A stretch of 64,000 bases of DNA from a virus: IMG/VR virus record IMGVR_UViG_3300012944_000024, positions 34,408 to 98,407 of that record. The stretch is one strand, 5' to 3'. Of the stretch, positions 7,869-16,384 are shown piece after piece (position 1 is the stretch's first letter; every line of letters begins with the position of its first letter). Position numbers and translations under genes: made by a program. Below the pieces are notes generated by a model. That model ran no database searches. It saw nothing but the letters and a program-made list of their open reading frames with translations, and was not told where the DNA came from.

Positions 7869-9595
7869 GGCGATCCCTTGAACGGCTGGTCGACGCGGAT
7901 CTCGACGTAGTTCGCGCCATGCAAGTCGATGCTCACGCCCTCCTCGTCCCCGTCCCAGTCGACGCTCATCTGCCGCAGGCGGAAGGTCGTCTGAAACCCA
8001 CCGTCGACGTACGCCTTTGCGTACGCGGCGGCGAGCTGGTCGTCGAAGCCGAGATCTTGCATCAATTGCGAGGCGCTCGCGAGCAGCCGGTCCTCGAGCT
8101 CTCCCGAGGTGCCGAAATGGGTCTCGCGCGCGACCAGCAGCTCGAAGGTGTCGCCGACGCGCATGTCGAGGATGTCGGGATCGAGGTTGCCCGCCCCGAA
8201 GCTCGCCAGGTTCTTCGTCTTGAGGTCGAGGGTGATCTCGTTACGCCCGACGCTCTGGTAGACGTTCTGCGCGATCATCTTCAGCGTCGCTTCGTCCTCG
8301 ATCCCGCGGATGCGAAAGACCGTCCACTTCTGATCGGTCGTCGCGTCGCCCGGCCGGAATGTCGAGACGAGCTTGTTCGCCGCGCCCTTCGGGTCGGGAA
8401 AGCGCGCGACGAGCGTCTTCTTGCGCCTGGTGCTGTAGCAGCGGCACTCCACGTTGGTCGGCGTGCTCTTGGCGTACTTGCGCGCGATCTTCATCTTGCC
8501 AAGGTTGCGACCCCAGATGAGCCTTCGGTACTGGAAGCTCACCCCGTCGACGGTGCGGCCCTGGAAGGGGTCGTCGACACGCCGCGCGGTCTGGTTGGAG
8601 AGAAGCGTCTGGACCTGCTGGATCAGGATGGTGGTCGCGTCGACGCGGATGATGTGGCCGATCGCGCCCGTCACGTCGGTCAGGTAGTCCCAGACGGAGA
8701 GCTTCTCCGCCGCCGCCCCGCCCTTGCTTGGAGGCGGGCCGAGCTGCGGCTGGAACGCCGTCCCCGCCAGCGCGGCGCCGAGCTGCGGGGGGGTGGTGGA
8801 GGCGGGCAGGTACTGCACCGCGAGCCCGGAGAAGTTCGGGAAGTTGGAGAGGTAGTCGGCGATCGCCTCGTCGATCGGTTTCTTCGGCGAGATGACCAGG
8901 CCCGCCGGCGCCTCCACGTCGATGAGCAAGCGGGTGTTGTCGCAGCACTCGAGCGTGAGGGTCGGTTCGCCGTCGTCGTCCCAGTCGTCGGCGAGGTCGT
9001 CGACGAATCCCTGAAAGCGCAGGTTGGATCGCGTCACCCCTTGATCGTCCTGGTAGGAGTCGGGGATCACGTTGAGCGGCTCGCGGTAGTTGACCTGCCC
9101 GGTCGAGCCGGTGCGGGTCTGGCCCGCCACCCCCGCGGCGTAGTCGGCCGCCTTGACGGTCCCGCCGTACACCTCGACCCCCATCGAACGGATCGTGCGC
9201 GGGTCGAGCGGGCAGTCGATCGTCTTGATCTTCACCGTCGCGGTGTCGGCCGCGCGGATGCCGTTCTGGTTCCACGTGACGCGCTTGGGGATGATGCCCG
9301 CGATCACGTGGGTCAGGTTGTCCACGCTGCTCACCTGCCCCTGCGGGCCGCCCGGCGGGGGCTGCTGGCCCGCCGGCGCGAGGGTGAAGCGGCGCGTCCC
9401 GGGGACGGAGGTGTCCGGGGTGGCGACGAGCGGGGCGCGCTGATCCTTGGTCCCCTTGAGCACCGTGGTCGGCTTGGGGGGCGCGGTCCGCTGCAGCTCG
9501 GTCGAGCCGAACTCCTCGAAGCGCACGATCAGGCGGACCTTGAACGAGGGCCAGTACGTGCCATCGATCTGGGCGCTCGAGACGTTCGTCGCCAT
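7865..9595 (-). CDS. Baseplate hub protein, late control gpD-like
   Basis: A 576-residue hub protein. The ATG at 9595 is chosen because it overlaps the stop of the upstream LysM gene (ATGA). Features of gpD/gp27-like hubs are 'FQGFVDDLADDWDDDGEPTL', the 'LSVWDYLTDVTGAIGHIIRV' region, and a beta-rich C-terminus with 'MRVGDTFELLV'. It would form the ring that connects tail tube to spike. Upstream is a LysM-bearing hub adaptor and downstream the spike, the classical order in contractile-tail clusters. A proline-rich insertion (residues about 285-310) is unusual for the family. Confidence 0.7.
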   Translation of the reverse strand: MATNVSSAQIDGTYWPSFKVRLIVRFEEFGSTELQRTAPPKPTTVLKGTKDQRAPLVATPDTSVPGTRRFTLAPAGQQPPPGGPQGQVSSVDNLTHVIAGIIPKRVTWNQNGIRAADTATVKIKTIDCPLDPRTIRSMGVEVYGGTVKAADYAAGVAGQTRTGSTGQVNYREPLNVIPDSYQDDQGVTRSNLRFQGFVDDLADDWDDDGEPTLTLECCDNTRLLIDVEAPAGLVISPKKPIDEAIADYLSNFPNFSGLAVQYLPASTTPPQLGAALAGTAFQPQLGPPPSKGGAAAEKLSVWDYLTDVTGAIGHIIRVDATTILIQQVQTLLSNQTARRVDDPFQGRTVDGVSFQYRRLIWGRNLGKMKIARKYAKSTPTNVECRCYSTRRKKTLVARFPDPKGAANKLVSTFRPGDATTDQKWTVFRIRGIEDEATLKMIAQNVYQSVGRNEITLDLKTKNLASFGAGNLDPDILDMRVGDTFELLVARETHFGTSGELEDRLLASASQLMQDLGFDDQLAAAYAKAYVDGGFQTTFRLRQMSVDWDGDEEGVSIDLHGANYVEIRVDQPFKGSP

Positions 9596-10833
9596 CACGG
9601 CCCCTTGGTCGCGTTGACCACGGGGATCACCAGCAGGGATCCGGGCGTGAGCGAGACCTGGTGCCACGGCAGGTGGTTGGCGCGAAGGATGTCGATGTCG
9701 TGGTCGATGCTGCCGTAGTAGAGCTGCGAGACCGACTGCGGGGTGTCGCCCTGCTTGACCACCCGGATCCCCAGGATCATCCCTTGCCGCGTCCCCTGCA
9801 GGGTGTTGGAGCCGATCTCCCCGCCGCCCGGGTGGCGTGAGAACTGGTCGCGCATCTGCTGCTGGGCGATCTGGCCGGCGAGCGCGCAGCTCTGCGCTTC
9901 GTCGTCGACGGCGGCGAAGTAGGTGAAGGATCGCATCAGGTCCCCGACATTCTCGGAGACGCTCGCCTGCTCGAACGGAATGTCGCCGAGGTTATCGGAG
10001 AACTGCAGGGCCTGATCGGTGGCGTCCTTGGCGAAGTCGATCACCGTGTTGGCGATGCTGAAGGGCAGGGTGGCGACGTCGATCGCGATGGCGCCGATCT
10101 GCGAGAGCCCCGTGGTGATGCGCGTGAGGTTCTGCACGAGCGACTGGACGATCGCGAGCGGCGCGTTCGCGAGGGTCTCGAGCTGCCCGAGCGTGAAGAA
10201 GGACGCGCTGCTGAGGATGTTCTTGTTCTGCGAGACGATCTTCGCGTTCGCCGCGGCGATCGTGGCCGCCATCGAGGAGACGAGCGCGGAGCTCGCGCTC
10301 TCCACGTCCGCCTCGCGCGCCGCCACCGCGCGCTGCTGCGTCGCGCCGCGCGAGACCCACGAGAACGTGACCGACCACTCGACGTCGACGGATCTCGAGG
10401 GCTTGAAGTCCCAGTGCGAGACCCGCCCCTCCCGCACCACCGTGCGGGAGATGACCCCGTCGGTCGAGCTCGCGATCGCCCAGGTCACGCGCAGCCTCTG
10501 CCCCTTGCGGGCCAGGTCTTCAAAGATGTCCCAGAGCGAGCCGGGCGAGCTGACGTCGATCTCCCCGCTCCCGTCGTTCCACGAGCACGGCGCGCGGTTG
10601 ATCACCGTCAACCGCCACTCGCCCGTCCATGTGGTCGGGATCTCCTTGGCCACCAGCACCTGCTGGGTCGCCTCGGTCGGGTTGCCCGGGTACCAGGTGG
10701 TCGGAAGGACGTTCTCCCCGCCCCAGTTGGCCCCCCCCATCCTGGGGAGCCCGCCCCCGCGCAGCGAGAGGGTCCGCGTCGGGTTGCGGTAGGCGTCGAG
10801 CTCGACGATCCCGATGGCGGAGGAATAACTCAA
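9595..10833 (-). CDS. Tail hub adaptor with C-terminal LysM-like domain
   Basis: A 412-residue protein starting at TTG 10833. Its last 55 residues ('VVKQGDTPQSVSQLYYGS', then 'ILRANHLP' and 'LTPGSLLVIP') match a LysM-type fold as found in tail protein X and in gp53-like baseplate proteins. Residues 1-150 are beta-rich and the middle (160-330) is helical with long Ala/Leu/Ile stretches. It lies between the tape measure gene and gpD, fitting a hub protein that docks on the tube and contacts peptidoglycan. A start other than TTG is not obvious. Confidence 0.65.
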   Translation of the reverse strand: MSYSSAIGIVELDAYRNPTRTLSLRGGGLPRMGGANWGGENVLPTTWYPGNPTEATQQVLVAKEIPTTWTGEWRLTVINRAPCSWNDGSGEIDVSSPGSLWDIFEDLARKGQRLRVTWAIASSTDGVISRTVVREGRVSHWDFKPSRSVDVEWSVTFSWVSRGATQQRAVAAREADVESASSALVSSMAATIAAANAKIVSQNKNILSSASFFTLGQLETLANAPLAIVQSLVQNLTRITTGLSQIGAIAIDVATLPFSIANTVIDFAKDATDQALQFSDNLGDIPFEQASVSENVGDLMRSFTYFAAVDDEAQSCALAGQIAQQQMRDQFSRHPGGGEIGSNTLQGTRQGMILGIRVVKQGDTPQSVSQLYYGSIDHDIDILRANHLPWHQVSLTPGSLLVIPVVNATKGP

Positions 10834-10864
10834 GGGGGTCCCAGCTCCCGGCGTGAGCCGGCGC

Positions 10865-11194
10865 TCAGACCGCCTTCTTGTTTCGTCCCACCCACTTCGC
10901 CAGAGGGTTGGCCGCGCCCTTCGGCTTCGCCATCGGCTGCGTCGCCGGGGAGGCCGACGCCACCACGCTCGAGGCCGTCGAAGATCCCTGCGTCGAGCTC
11001 GACGAGCCCGGCGACGAGGTCGAGGCGGTCGGGTCGTTGGAGGCGCCGCTCGACGCTGCCGGCGGGGCGGAGGAGGCCGGCTGGGTCGACGCGGGGGGCG
11101 CGGAGGAGCTCGGCGCCGGGGCAGGGGGCTTGGGGGGGCCCTTCTTCTTCGCAGCGCCCGCCGCGACGAACTTCGAGAGTTTCGGAAAGGCCAT
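10865..11194 (-). CDS. Small Ala/Pro/Ser-rich protein
   Basis: A 109-residue protein built of a basic N-terminal 20 residues, a long low-complexity Ser/Ala/Pro linker and a basic C-terminus (ANPLAKWVGRNKKAV). It lies directly after the tape measure gene and the palindrome at 11248-11269. No family is recognised. The composition suggests a disordered tail-assembly or tail-tip factor, but this is only inferred from location. Confidence 0.5.
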   Translation of the reverse strand: MAFPKLSKFVAAGAAKKKGPPKPPAPAPSSSAPPASTQPASSAPPAASSGASNDPTASTSSPGSSSSTQGSSTASSVVASASPATQPMAKPKGAANPLAKWVGRNKKAV

Positions 11195-11247
11195 CGGGAT
11201 CTCCGAGATGAGACCTACCAGGGGGCCGAGAGCCGCCGCAAACTCCG

Positions 11248-11269
11248 GCCGGGAACCCGGGTTCCCGGC
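11248..11269. repeat. Dispersed palindrome, copy 2
   Basis: The 16-base core GGGAACCCGGGTTCCC at 11251-11266 is extended by GCC and GGC to a perfect 22-base palindrome. It starts nine bases past the stop codon of the tape measure gene. Confidence 0.9.
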
Positions 11270-11275
11270 GGGGGA

Positions 11276-13243
11276 TCAGAATCCAAAGGTCTGTGAAAAG
11301 CGACTCGTGATCCGATTGGTCGCGGAGCGCGCGATGTCCTTCCGGAAGATAAGTGCGATCTTGTCCGGGTCGGCGTTCCGGAAGTCCTGGTGGATGTGCA
11401 TCGTGGTCGGCCCGAAGTTGATCGGCGGCAGCTTCGTCTCCGGTCCCTCCGCGCCGCCCGATGCGAGCCCGTGGAGCTTCTTGAGCGCGTCCTCCACGCT
11501 CCCCGTCGCCCCCGCGAGCGCGATGCGCAGGGCGTTGTTGGCGGAGAGGATCCGCCGCGCGCTCGCGTCGGCCTCCTTGGCGTTGACCTCGGTGGCGGTC
11601 TTGAACGCGCTGGTGATCTTCCCCATCCCGAGGCCCACCGCGATCCCCTGGGCGCCCATCACGTTCGCGCTCGCCGCCTCGAACCCGCCCATCGCGTTCG
11701 CGAGCTTGGCGTGGCCCTCGGCCTGCGCGTTGGCCTGGGCGAGCACCTTGCGGTAGGCGTCCTCGGTCATGTCGCCCGCCTCGACCGCCGCGGCGCCAGA
11801 GCGCTCGAGCGACTCGATGTAGTGCTGCATGTCCTGGTCGGTCGCCTCGACCTTCTGCGCGTCCTCGCCGATCTTGCGCACCACCGCGTTGATGTTGGCG
11901 AGCCGGTCGGCCGCCGCGTCGACGCTCTCGGTGAAGGGGTTCATGTGCTCGATGAGCCGCCCGAAGCTCATCCCGCTCTCCTGCTCGAGCTTGCCCATCT
12001 GATCGGACGCGAGCGTCCACGACCCCACCGCCGCGACCAGCGCGCCCGCCCCCAGCGCCGCCCCCGCCCCGCCCGTCCCCCCCAGCCCCCCCGCGCCCCG
12101 CGCCTTGCCCGCCGCCGCCCCCAGGCCCGGCAGCGCCCCCGCCCCCTGGGTCAGCATCCCCAGGGCCGGCTTGCCCACGTACTGCGCCGCCGCGAGCCCG
12201 AGGAGCAGATCGCGGTGCTCGGCGAGGAAGGAGACGGCCCCCTTGATCGCCCCCGCCCCGTCCTCGAGCGCCTTGCTGATCTCGTCCGCGTGGGTCTCGA
12301 GGTACTCGAATGCCTCCTTGATCTCGGCGCCGGCGATCTTCACCCACTCGCCAACCTTGTCCCCCATCGTGTGGGCGAGCCGCTCGATCTCCTCGCGGTG
12401 CTCGGCGAGGTAGACCTTCAGGTGCTCGAGCTGCGGGCCGACCGCGGCGATCATCGGGGCCCCCATCGTCTCGAAGAACGCCTCGCGCGTGCCGCTCAGC
12501 GAGGTGAGCAGCTGGTCGAACGAGAGCGGCGCGTCCTTCATGCGCTTGGCCATCCGGTCGACCGCGGTCTCGGCGAGCTTGAAGACGTCCTCTTGCTTGC
12601 CCCCCTGCATCATCGCGTTGAGCGCCTTGGCGACCTTCTTGGCCCCGCCCTCGACAACGCCCGTCTGCCGCATCAGCTGCACGAGCGCGTTCTTGGGCCT
12701 CACGATCCCCATCTCGAGGTCGCGCCACGCCGCGCTCATCGCCTCGAGCCCGCCGGGCAGGTTCTTCGACGCGACGGCCATCTTGTCGACCATCCCGGAG
12801 ACCTCCTCGCTCGAGCGGGTCGAGCGAGAGGCGATCATCTCGAACGCGTCGAGCATCGATTCCTTCGTGTTGCCTGTAGTGATCCCGAGCTGCTCGAAGT
12901 GCTCGTTCAACTTCTCGGCCTTCTCGGAGAGCTCGTCGAAGCTGCTCTCGCCCTTCTCGACCATGCTGATCGCCCCGGCGAGCTCCTTCTTCTGCTCGGC
13001 CAGGTGGGCGGCGGAGTGGAAGACCTCCTCACCGAACTCCTTGACCGTCTCGACCGCCCCCGAGAGCTGGAACCCGATCGCCACCGCGGCGGCCTGCTTG
13101 GCCATCCCCATCATCTCGTGGCCCACCTCGTGGACCTTCTCTCGCAGGCCCTCGAAGTTCTCCTTGAGCTTGTGCAGCGCCTCGTGCGCCTGATCGTCAA
13201 GAGTCAGCTTGGTGGAGACTTCCGCTTGCTCGTGTTCGCTCAT
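11276..13243 (-). CDS. Tail tape measure protein
   Basis: A 655-residue protein following the frameshifted tail chaperone, the standard position of the tape measure gene. It is almost entirely helical: residues 1-300 are rich in Lys, Glu and Leu with heptad-like spacing, and residues 340-410 are hydrophobic and Gly/Ala-rich. The length rule of about 1.5 angstrom per residue predicts a tail near 98 nm. The ATG at 13243 lies one base past the stop of the chaperone extension. No peptidase or lysozyme motif is visible in it. Confidence 0.85.
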   Translation of the reverse strand: MSEHEQAEVSTKLTLDDQAHEALHKLKENFEGLREKVHEVGHEMMGMAKQAAAVAIGFQLSGAVETVKEFGEEVFHSAAHLAEQKKELAGAISMVEKGESSFDELSEKAEKLNEHFEQLGITTGNTKESMLDAFEMIASRSTRSSEEVSGMVDKMAVASKNLPGGLEAMSAAWRDLEMGIVRPKNALVQLMRQTGVVEGGAKKVAKALNAMMQGGKQEDVFKLAETAVDRMAKRMKDAPLSFDQLLTSLSGTREAFFETMGAPMIAAVGPQLEHLKVYLAEHREEIERLAHTMGDKVGEWVKIAGAEIKEAFEYLETHADEISKALEDGAGAIKGAVSFLAEHRDLLLGLAAAQYVGKPALGMLTQGAGALPGLGAAAGKARGAGGLGGTGGAGAALGAGALVAAVGSWTLASDQMGKLEQESGMSFGRLIEHMNPFTESVDAAADRLANINAVVRKIGEDAQKVEATDQDMQHYIESLERSGAAAVEAGDMTEDAYRKVLAQANAQAEGHAKLANAMGGFEAASANVMGAQGIAVGLGMGKITSAFKTATEVNAKEADASARRILSANNALRIALAGATGSVEDALKKLHGLASGGAEGPETKLPPINFGPTTMHIHQDFRNADPDKIALIFRKDIARSATNRITSRFSQTFGF

Positions 13244-13244
13244 C

Positions 13245-13553
13245 TCAGGCGTCCTCGGGGCTACCGCCCTCGTTCTTCAAGATCTCCACCACCACCTCGA
13301 ACGCGTCGCGCATCTCGCCGACGTCGCGATGCTCCCACGAGAACGGGTCGACGCGCGCGTAGCGGGCGAGCACCATCTTCATCCACAACCGGTCGCGAAT
13401 GACCCGGGCCGGGTCCTTGCTGTAGAGGAGCGAGGCGTCAAACCCAACGCTCACGCAGAGGCGCGCGAGGACGTCGTCAACCCAGTCGGGGTCGGGCGGG
13501 AAGGTGGACCGCCGCCCGCTTAGCCGACCGTCCGCGGCGCCACGCAGTGCTCG
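13245..13553 (-). CDS. Tail assembly chaperone, -1 frameshift extension
   Basis: This frame lacks its own convincing start and continues the upstream chaperone gene in the -1 frame. After slippage at 13553-13559, 102 residues are added to the first 175 residues of the chaperone, giving a fusion of about 277 residues. The extension ends 'MRDAFEVVVEILKNEG' just before the tape measure gene. Two overlapping frames immediately before a tape measure gene are the hallmark of the G/GT arrangement of lambda-like and many contractile-tail phages. The longer form is expected to bind the tape measure protein during tube assembly. Confidence 0.85.
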   Translation of the reverse strand, partial: RALRGAADGRLSGRRSTFPPDPDWVDDVLARLCVSVGFDASLLYSKDPARVIRDRLWMKMVLARYARVDPFSWEHRDVGEMRDAFEVVVEILKNEGGSPEDA

Positions 13554-14077
13554 AAAAAATCGGCGTTCTCCGAAGCGTCCATCACGTGCGTCTTGAGGTA
13601 GATCCCCTTGAGCTGCTGGCGGCACTTGCCGCCGATCTCGTTCCAGAAGGCGGCGACGCTCGCGAATCCATCCCCGTCCGCCGGGTGGGTCGGGGCCAGC
13701 GAGATCTTCTTGCCATCGACGCTGCGGATCATCGCCTTGGCCATCTCGTCGATGATCCGGATCCCGTCGCCGCGCGCGAGCTTGCTCGCCCGCTTCTCAT
13801 CGGACTCCGAGAGGTTCCAGAGGATGCAGGTGCGGTCCTCGCCCTTGGGCATGTTCGTCATCGGCGCGCGGAAGCGGACGAACCAGATCGTCCAGCCCGG
13901 AGGAAACGAGAACCCCGCGGGCACCTTCGCCCATGCGGGGGTGGCCTGATCGGTGTCGGTGGGGACGACGTCGTCCTCGTCGTCGAGATCCACCACCGCG
14001 GGGGCCGGGGCCCCGCCCCCCTCGCCCTTCGCCTCGGCGATGAGCTTCTCCATGTCATCGGCTTCGATCTTCGGCAT
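13520..14077 (-). CDS. Tail assembly chaperone, short form
   Basis: A 185-residue protein translated in the zero frame. It has an acidic, Ala/Pro-rich N-terminus, a conserved-looking core ('PPGWTIWFVRFRAPMTN', 'RTCILWNLSESDEKRA') and a C-terminus ending 'FFEHCVAPRTVG'. The slippery heptamer lies at codons 173-175, ten codons before its stop, so a fraction of ribosomes would produce the longer fusion. It directly precedes the tape measure gene. Confidence 0.8.
   Translation of the reverse strand: MPKIEADDMEKLIAEAKGEGGGAPAPAVVDLDDEDDVVPTDTDQATPAWAKVPAGFSFPPGWTIWFVRFRAPMTNMPKGEDRTCILWNLSESDEKRASKLARGDGIRIIDEMAKAMIRSVDGKKISLAPTHPADGDGFASVAAFWNEIGGKCRQQLKGIYLKTHVMDASENADFFEHCVAPRTVG
13553..13559 (-). 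promoter_or_regulatory. -1 ribosomal frameshift slippery heptamer
   Basis: On the coding strand the bases read T TTT TTC in the zero frame (GAT TTT TTC). This is a canonical X-XXY-YYZ heptamer. Slipping back one base moves ribosomes into the frame that stays open to 13245. The GC-rich bases that follow could fold to stimulate pausing. Confidence 0.85.
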
Positions 14078-14102
14078 GCGTCGGTTTCCTCCGCGGGCGA
14101 GC

Positions 14103-14630
14103 TTACTCGTGGATCTTCTCGATCTCCCGCTTCACCTCCTCCTCGAGGATGGCGGGGATCCGGCGGCGCGCCTTGGCCATGATCCTTAGCCCCTTGCCCT
14201 CGCCCCCGAAGATCCCCTTCTTCTTCATGCTCTGCGCGATCGCCCAGGCGATCTGCCGGCCCGCTGCGCCGCGCTCTTCCTTCTTCGCCGCACCGACAAG
14301 CCCCTTGCGCACCACCCACTCGGCCAGGGCGTCGATCATGCGCTTGCCGATCTTGATGTTCTCCGCCCGCGCGCCGTCCTCGATGATCCCCGCGTGCGGG
14401 GTGGCGTTGTAGACGAGCGCGCCGTTCTCGACCGCCCGCGCCCGCCAGCCCGCGCGGTAAACCCCCCGGTCCACCGGGACACGCGGCTCGCGCGGAATGA
14501 TCTCGGTCACGATCACCCCCACGACCCGATGGGCCGCCGCAAGCAGCCCGCGCAGCGCCGCCTTGCGCCTCTTGCCCTCGAGCTCCACCACCCACGCGGG
14601 CGCCTGCTCGATCGTCATCTTCCGGCCCAT
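14103..14630 (-). CDS. Putative tail-completion / HK97 gp10-like protein
   Basis: A 175-residue basic protein. The segment 'PVDRGVYRAGWRA' followed by 'VYNATPHAGIIEDGAR' matches the pattern of head-tail joining and minor tail proteins of the HK97 gp10 type, where 'tg.lr.sw' precedes 'n...Ya.yvE.G'. The C-terminus is helical and strongly basic. ATG 14630 is used; an in-frame ATG at 14618 is an alternative. It lies between the chaperone and the palindrome that ends the HNH gene. Confidence 0.55.
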   Translation of the reverse strand: MGRKMTIEQAPAWVVELEGKRRKAALRGLLAAAHRVVGVIVTEIIPREPRVPVDRGVYRAGWRARAVENGALVYNATPHAGIIEDGARAENIKIGKRMIDALAEWVVRKGLVGAAKKEERGAAGRQIAWAIAQSMKKKGIFGGEGKGLRIMAKARRRIPAILEEEVKREIEKIHE

Positions 14631-14883
14631 GGGACCGGATCATGGCATAGGTGGGGGCGAGGCGAGCGAGATGACCGTGCCCCCCCGCGGCTCTCCTCGC
14701 CTCTCTTTTTTCAACCCGCCGGCATAGGAGAGTCGAGCTGGAGCGGTGGGCCCTCCCCCCATCGCGATCTAGCTCCTCTTAGGTGGGCGCCCGGGGCGGC
14801 GTGGACACGGGGCTGGAGAGGGACGACGCAGACCCTTGGGACCCCGAGAACGCGCCACCCCGGAACTCCCGTACGCCCGCCCC
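14631..14883. other. Non-coding gap after the HNH gene
   Basis: About 250 bases separate the HNH gene and its palindrome from the next gene. Open frames here are short and none has a good start or ribosome site. A T-run at 14706-14711 on the plus strand lacks a convincing stem. The gap may be residue from insertion of the HNH gene, since neighbouring tail genes are otherwise tightly packed. Confidence 0.4.
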
Positions 14884-14899
14884 GGGAACCCGGGTTCCC
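14884..14899. repeat. Dispersed palindrome, copy 3
   Basis: The perfect 16-base core, eight bases past the stop codon of the HNH gene. Confidence 0.9.
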
Positions 14900-14907
14900 A
14901 GCGCGGT

Positions 14908-15567
14908 TCATGCCGACCGTTTTCGCAGAGGCGGGGTCGTGAACGCGATCTCTTTGGACCACCCGAGCTTGCCGATGCGATCGCGCAGCGTTCGAGCGTG
15001 GATCCCAAGTCGCCCCGCCCACTCGTCGATCGTCAGGGATTCACCCTGGTACTCGATCAGCTTGGTCGCCCTGCGGTTGCGCGACTGCTCCTTGCGCGTC
15101 GCCCACCGCACGTTACCCGGCTCGTAGTTCCCGTCGTTGTCGATGCGCTCGATCGTGTGAGTAGGCGTTGGGCGCAGACCCATATACGCAAAGAATGCCG
15201 CAAAGTCGTCGACCCAGTCGGGGTGCAACCCGATCCCGCGCCCGCCGTAATCCTTGAAGTCCTTCGCATGTGGGTTGAGGCAACGCTTCTTCATCGACTG
15301 CCAAGACCCATACTCACCTAGCTTGCGACCCGCATGGGTAGCCCCATGCGTCGTCGCTGCAGCCGACGTGCGCTCGCGGTGCAGGCACCCGCACGATTGC
15401 GTCCTCCCATCGAGGAGCGGACCGCTGAAGGCGTCCTTCGTCCCCCCGCAGTCGCACACGCATCGCCAGCGGTTTGCGCTCCCGCCGCCTGGGTAGACCA
15501 CCCTCTCCCCGGGCCCCGTCACCACCAACCTGCCGAACCTGCGCCCCGTGAGGTCGTTCTTCTTCAC
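14908..15567 (-). CDS. HNH homing-type endonuclease with zinc finger
   Basis: A 219-residue free-standing nuclease starting at GTG 15567. Residues 5-65 form a zinc-binding domain ('RRFGRLVV', then CVCDCG and SCGC). The HNH core lies around 110-160, with 'DYGGRGIGLHPDWVDDF' followed by 'IERIDNDGNYEPGNVRWAT', the typical His/Asn pair. A C-terminal helical DNA-binding segment ('LTIDEWAGRLGI', 'LGWSKEIAFTTPP') completes the common phage architecture. It splits the otherwise continuous tail operon between the tail tube gene and the connector gene, as mobile nuclease genes do. The AT-rich junction at 15578-15600 marks one edge. Confidence 0.85.
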   Translation of the reverse strand: MKKNDLTGRRFGRLVVTGPGERVVYPGGGSANRWRCVCDCGGTKDAFSGPLLDGRTQSCGCLHRERTSAAATTHGATHAGRKLGEYGSWQSMKKRCLNPHAKDFKDYGGRGIGLHPDWVDDFAAFFAYMGLRPTPTHTIERIDNDGNYEPGNVRWATRKEQSRNRRATKLIEYQGESLTIDEWAGRLGIHARTLRDRIGKLGWSKEIAFTTPPLRKRSA

Positions 15568-15577
15568 GACCCGGAGA

Positions 15578-15600
15578 CTAATACAATCTAATAACTAATC
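15578..15600. other. AT-rich junction between tail tube and HNH genes
   Basis: About 23 bases made mainly of A and T (CTAATACAATCTAATAACTA), in a region otherwise dominated by G and C. It could carry a promoter for the HNH gene on the minus strand or be an imported flank of the mobile gene. Confidence 0.5.
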
Positions 15601-16036
15601 AAGAGAGCTGCAATGAGAAGTCATCAGCCTCTCCGCTCAGTTTCTTATTTGCGTAGTCGGTCCGGCTCGGCGTGCTCACCGCCTGCGGTCCGAACTTCGC
15701 GTCGGGGATGTAGATCGAAGGCTCGTCGCCGTTCGGGTAGAACAGCACGGCCCCGATGTTGATGACGAGGTTGGGGGTGTTGCGCTTCTGCCGGTCGTGG
15801 ATGGCGATGATGAGGCGCAGCCAGTCCTGCGAGTGCGTGTGCATCTCGAAGTCGAACTTGACCCCGTTGTAGACGTCGTCCTTCCGGTTGGTCTTCTCGC
15901 CGAGGTAGCCCTGACTCTTGATCTCGCTCTCAAACTCCACGTTGAAGTTATGGATATCCGTGAGGGTATCTTGCAGGACCCCTCCAGAGGTGATCACGAG
16001 CTCAATCTCCTGCCCCTTCAGCCTTTGGGCTACCAC
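15599..16036 (-). CDS. Tail tube protein
   Basis: A 145-residue protein downstream of the sheath gene, the usual position of the tube subunit. It is beta-rich with alternating charged and hydrophobic residues ('IELVITSGGVLQDTLTDIHN', 'VKFDFEMHTHSQDWLRLIIA'), and its length is standard for tubes of contractile tails. GTG 16036 is used because GGAAAAGGG precedes it at a good distance. HNH-type genes lie on both sides. The identification rests on position, size and style, not on a sharp motif. Confidence 0.7.
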   Translation of the reverse strand: MVAQRLKGQEIELVITSGGVLQDTLTDIHNFNVEFESEIKSQGYLGEKTNRKDDVYNGVKFDFEMHTHSQDWLRLIIAIHDRQKRNTPNLVINIGAVLFYPNGDEPSIYIPDAKFGPQAVSTPSRTDYANKKLSGEADDFSLQLS

Positions 16037-16071
16037 TAGACCCTTTTCCTTCTTGTGCTGGCATCCGGTCC

Positions 16072-16359
16072 ATGGGCTGCACAGACCTCATGGGGCGCGT
16101 TTTTGGTAGATGGACCGTCGTCAGTCTCGCACCTCGCGTCAGGAAACGAACCTTCTGGAACTGCGTCTGCACCTGCGGAGTAATGCGAGTCGTCCACGCG
16201 GGAGCGCTCATCGCGGGCAGCACGAACTCGTGCGGGTGTTTGCGCGTCGAGATCGGCCGTGCGCAACGGGGTACGTTCTACCACCGCATCGCGCGCGGCT
16301 TCTCCGAAGAAGAGGCCATCACCACCCCCCCTCTCAAGAAGAACGGACTCCCTCGCTAG
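16072..16359 (+). CDS. Internally deleted relative of the HNH nuclease (zinc-finger protein)
   Basis: A rightward 95-residue frame. Residues 5-57 ('DLMGRVFGRWTVV', then CVCTCG and SCGCLRVE) align with the zinc-finger domain of the HNH protein at 14908-15567, and residues 80-90 ('EEEAITTPPLKK') align with that protein's last residues ('SKEIAFTTPPLRK'). The entire HNH core between them is missing. It therefore looks like a zinc-binding remnant or mini-protein derived from a related nuclease, now in the opposite orientation on the other side of the tube gene. No strong ribosome site is visible. It could be a decaying mobile gene or a retained DNA-binding regulator. Confidence 0.6.
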   Translation: MGCTDLMGRVFGRWTVVSLAPRVRKRTFWNCVCTCGVMRVVHAGALIAGSTNSCGCLRVEIGRAQRGTFYHRIARGFSEEEAITTPPLKKNGLPR

Positions 16360-16384
16360 CGCCACGGTCACTTGGGGTTCCCTT

